A DNA stretch of 63,858 bases, taken from positions 1 to 63,858 of the forward strand of contig CAMWXD010000020.1 of NCBI GenBank assembly GCA_947178105.1, in the 5' to 3' direction. A program made the translations under genes and the position numbers. Position 1 is the first letter of the stretch; each line of letters starts with the position of its first letter. This stretch comes from an uncultured Eubacterium sp. (GTDB lineage Bacteria; Bacillota; Clostridia; Lachnospirales; Lachnospiraceae). This document shows, one piece after another, positions 61,231 to 63,858 of the stretch. Below the pieces are notes generated by a model that was not told where the DNA came from, did not search any database, and saw only the letters and a program-made list of their open reading frames with translations.

Positions 61231-61258
61231 CAAATATGAAAGAAAGGCGGAAAAAGAG

Positions 61259-61618
61259 ATGAAGCATACCAGCCAGCAGCTCGCAGACCCGAAAAAGCTG
61301 ATCGCTTTGGAGCAGGAGCTTGCAGAGTTAAAGGAGCAGTACGGAATCAAACGCCGTCCCAGGCTTTGGGTTAGAATCGGGGATTGGCTCATAGAGAAAA
61401 AGGGCGGGCCAAAAAGCGTGCAGCGGAAAACCTATATCAGGCTGGCGCTGAGCTGCGGGTGGTTTTGCGGCGCCCACAGGTTTTATGCCGGGCAAAAGAT
61501 TTTGGGCGCTTTGTATCTTTTCCTGTTCTGGACGGGGATTCCGTTTGCAATGACGCTGATCGACCTGATGATCGTACTGCCGATGCAGGCGGATGAAAAC
61601 GGAACCATACAGATATAA
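61259..61618 (+). CDS. TM2 domain protein
   Basis: 119 aa. A charged N-terminal half (coiled-coil-like LEQELAELKEQYG, then a basic stretch) is followed by a TM2 domain: two membrane hairpins with CGAHRFYAGQKILGALYLFL, and TGIPFAMTLIDLMIVLP. Function unknown. It lies 28 nt after the symporter and 49 nt before the GUS gene in the same direction, so it is part of the operon. GGCGGAAAAAGAG precedes ATG 61259. Confidence 0.85.
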   Translation: MKHTSQQLADPKKLIALEQELAELKEQYGIKRRPRLWVRIGDWLIEKKGGPKSVQRKTYIRLALSCGWFCGAHRFYAGQKILGALYLFLFWTGIPFAMTLIDLMIVLPMQADENGTIQI

Positions 61619-61667
61619 AGAGCACTGTGCGGGGCGGAAAAAAGCTGAAAAAGAAAGGAGAACGGGC

Positions 61668-63482
61668 ATGTTATATCCTGTTATGACACAGTCCAGAGGA
61701 TTGATGGACTTAAGCGGCATCTGGAGCTTTAAACTGGACAACGGAAACGGGTTTGAAGAAAAGTGGTATGAGGCGCCGCTTGCCGATGCCATGACGATGG
61801 CAGTGCCGTCGTCTTATAATGACTTAAAGGAAGGGGAAGATTTCAGAGAGCATTACGGATGGGTATTTTACCAGCGTACGGTCAGCATCCCATCGTATAT
61901 GAAGAACGAGAGGATCATGCTGCGCCTGGCGGCAGTCACGCATAGCGCGAAAGTTTATCTGAACGGCAGCCTGATCTGTGAGCACAAAGGCGGGTTTCTG
62001 CCGTTTGAGGTACAACTGAACGAGTATTTAAAAGATGGAGAAAACCTGCTTACGATTGCGGTGGATAACCGGATCGACCATTCGACGCTTCCGGTCGGAA
62101 ATGAAAATGGCGGCGGGCTGCTTGGCGGCGGCATACTTCCGTCGAAGGCGAGCAAAAAGCGGAACAATCCGAATTTTGACTTTTTTAATTACTGCGGCAT
62201 TACGCGCCCGGTAAAAATATATACGACGCCGCAGAGTTATATCGCCGATGTGTCGCTGTCATCGGATGTCGACGGGACGACGGCGCATGTGTCTTACGAG
62301 ATCGAGACAATAGGAGACGGCGAGCCGGAAATTGAGATCCGTACCCGCGAGGGCATGGCAGTAGCAAAAGGGACAGGCGCAAAGGGGAGCCTTACGATCG
62401 AACATGCGACGCTGTGGCAGCCGCTCAAAGCATATTTATACGAAGTGGAAGTGAAGTTTGGCGAGGATACTTATGTCATGTCATACGGCATCCGTACGGT
62501 GAAGGTGGAAGGCGGGAAATTCTTAATCAATGGACAGCCGTTTTACTTTAAAGGCTACGGCAAGCATGAGGATACGTTTCCGGCGGGCCGCGGGCTGAAC
62601 CTGCCGATGAATATCAAGGATATCAGCCTGATGAAATGGCAGGGGGCAAACAGCTTCCGTACGAGCCATTATCCGTACAGCGAGGAAATGATGCAGCTTT
62701 GCGACGAGGAAGGCATTGTTGTGATTGACGAAGTGCCGGCAGTCGGCGTACACTTAAACTTTGGCGGCGGAGCGAACTTTAAAGATGGCAAAAAAGTAGA
62801 GACGTTTGACCCTGTGGAGAAAGGCGGCATCCGTACGTTTGAGCACCATAAGGAGGTCGTCCGTGACGTGATATCCAGGGACAAAAACCGTGCCTGCGTC
62901 GTGATGTGGAGCATCGCCAATGAGTCGGATTCCGGCAGCAAAGGGGCTTACGAATATTTTAAGCCGCTGTATGACCTGGCGCGTGAGCTGGACCCGCAGA
63001 AGCGCCCATGTACGATTGTCAGTGTGCAGATGGCAAATTATAAAGAGGACTGCACGCTGCGCCTTAGCGATGTCTACTGCCTGAACCGTTATTATGGCTG
63101 GTATATGTGCGGCGGGGATCTTGCCGCGGCGGAGCAGATGTGCCGTGAGGAGCTGGAGTTTTGGAATGCACAGGGCAAGCCGTTTCTGTTTACAGAATAT
63201 GGGGCGGATACCGTAAGCGGGCTGCATGATACGACGCCGGTTATGTGGACGGAGGAATACCAGGTAGCGTATTATCAGGCAAACCACCGTGTGACGGATA
63301 CAATGGAAAACTTTGTCGGGGAGCAGGTATGGAATTTTGCCGATTTTGCGACCAGCCAGGGGCTGATGCGCGTACAGGGCAACAAAAAAGGGCTGTTTAC
63401 CCGTGACCGCAGGCCAAAGCTGGCGGCGCATTATTTCCGGGAACGGTGGACAAAGATACCGGACTTTGGATATAAGAAATAG
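61668..63482 (+). CDS. uidA: beta-glucuronidase (GH2)
   Basis: 604 aa, the size of E. coli GusA. A sugar-binding domain (~1-180), an Ig-like domain (to ~275) and a TIM barrel are seen. Acid/base Glu419 is in WSIANESDSG, nucleophile Glu510 in FLFTEYGADTV. Asn572 and Lys574 in GNKKGLFTRDRRPK match the N-x-K pair that recognises the glucuronate carboxylate; all three sites keep one offset (6) to the E. coli numbering I know. NRYYGWY is also conserved. The active-site loop after AVGVHLNF is about as long as in E. coli, suggesting the Loop 1 class. AAGAAAGGAG lies before ATG 61668. Confidence 0.94.
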   Translation: MLYPVMTQSRGLMDLSGIWSFKLDNGNGFEEKWYEAPLADAMTMAVPSSYNDLKEGEDFREHYGWVFYQRTVSIPSYMKNERIMLRLAAVTHSAKVYLNGSLICEHKGGFLPFEVQLNEYLKDGENLLTIAVDNRIDHSTLPVGNENGGGLLGGGILPSKASKKRNNPNFDFFNYCGITRPVKIYTTPQSYIADVSLSSDVDGTTAHVSYEIETIGDGEPEIEIRTREGMAVAKGTGAKGSLTIEHATLWQPLKAYLYEVEVKFGEDTYVMSYGIRTVKVEGGKFLINGQPFYFKGYGKHEDTFPAGRGLNLPMNIKDISLMKWQGANSFRTSHYPYSEEMMQLCDEEGIVVIDEVPAVGVHLNFGGGANFKDGKKVETFDPVEKGGIRTFEHHKEVVRDVISRDKNRACVVMWSIANESDSGSKGAYEYFKPLYDLARELDPQKRPCTIVSVQMANYKEDCTLRLSDVYCLNRYYGWYMCGGDLAAAEQMCREELEFWNAQGKPFLFTEYGADTVSGLHDTTPVMWTEEYQVAYYQANHRVTDTMENFVGEQVWNFADFATSQGLMRVQGNKKGLFTRDRRPKLAAHYFRERWTKIPDFGYKK

Positions 63483-63504
63483 AAGGAAAAGAGAGGATAG
63501 GGGT

Positions 63505-63858
63505 ATGGTAGATTTAAAAGCAAAACCGTTTTGTTTAAGCGACGAAGCAGTGGATTGGGTAGAACAAACGATTGCGTCGATGAGCCTGGATGAAAAAGTA
63601 GGGCAGTTGTTTGTACAGATGCGCAAAAGCCTGGATGAGCAGGCAATCAAGGATACGCTGGCGGATTACCACCAGGGCGGGCTGCGCTGGCAGGGCGGCG
63701 ATAAAGAACAGGTGTACAGGCAGAGCCAGGTATACCAGGAGCATTCCAAAATACCGCTGTTAATCGCGGCAAACTGTGACAACGGCGGGGACGGTTGCCT
63801 GGCGGAAGGCACCTTTGTCGCGACCGCGGCAGAAGCGGCTGCCGGGGAAGGGACGCAG
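63505..63858 (+). CDS. glycoside hydrolase family 3 enzyme, N-terminal part
   Basis: 118 codons, open to the right edge. MSLDEKVGQLFVQM, DYHQGGLRW and IPLLIAANCDNGGDG match the start of GH3 proteins of the beta-N-acetylhexosaminidase/beta-glucosidase type. The catalytic residues lie beyond the window. It follows the GUS gene by 22 nt, so it completes or continues a glycan-degrading operon. GAGAGGATAGGGGT precedes ATG 63505. Confidence 0.85.
   Translation, partial: MVDLKAKPFCLSDEAVDWVEQTIASMSLDEKVGQLFVQMRKSLDEQAIKDTLADYHQGGLRWQGGDKEQVYRQSQVYQEHSKIPLLIAANCDNGGDGCLAEGTFVATAAEAAAGEGTQ

Overview
The window looks like a chromosomal segment of a motile, low-to-mid GC, Gram-positive gut clostridium, most likely a member of the Lachnospiraceae. 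The reasons are strong AGGAGG-type ribosome binding sites, many textbook sigma-A promoters (TTGACA-17-TATAAT), a sigma-28-type flagellar promoter, VanZ, DUF3793, DUF4358/DHHW and DUF1700 proteins, and a host-glucuronide utilisation locus with a beta-glucuronidase. No rRNA, prophage, integrase or CRISPR array is visible. One tRNA (Trp) lies at the left edge, and a GH3 gene is cut by the right edge.

Region by region. 0-8.5 kb: tRNA-Trp, an ECF sigma factor with a probable ECF-type promoter of its own, a YdcF-like envelope protein, an MBOAT acyltransferase followed by an SGNH esterase, then a GntR(YtrA)-ABC transporter operon behind an operator and a long hairpin-bearing leader, and VanZ. 8.6-18.8 kb: a heme/siroheme block (cobA-hemD fusion, hemB, hemL; hemA and hemC absent), a cell-wall amidase, an RNA-methyltransferase-like protein, a two-component system and a lipoprotein. 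18.9-28.2 kb: CheV, a large charged membrane protein, hisH-hisF, ung, a FliD-like protein behind a sigma-28 promoter and a structured leader, a HIT protein, a DUF3793 protein and a methyl-accepting chemotaxis protein.

28.4-46.3 kb is the most interesting part: a Ter/Yce-type stress module. Two divergent operons start at 30.5 kb. Leftwards run a C-C bond lyase and a PRTase-PELOTA protein. Rightwards run a YceG-like domain fused to a trypsin-like protease, full-length YceG, TelA and a HAD phosphatase. A Uma2 nuclease-fold gene and a PAS hybrid kinase separate this from three tandem TerD genes and a P-type Ca2+ ATPase. After them comes a type III toxin-antitoxin locus not visible to ordinary gene callers: three perfect 34-bp repeats (ToxI), a hairpin terminator and a full-length ToxN/AbiQ frame whose expected start codon is ATA. 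A fourth TerD with a degenerate calcium motif and an AIM24 protein close the block.

46.4-63.9 kb holds metabolic and envelope operons: an AEC transporter, DUF4358-DHHW, a COG2509 flavoprotein, a LacI-controlled sucrose pair (fructokinase plus amylosucrase), a PadR-DUF1700-DUF4097 envelope-stress operon, and an AraC-associated operon with a HAD hydrolase, a GPH symporter, a TM2 protein, a beta-glucuronidase and the start of a GH3 enzyme.
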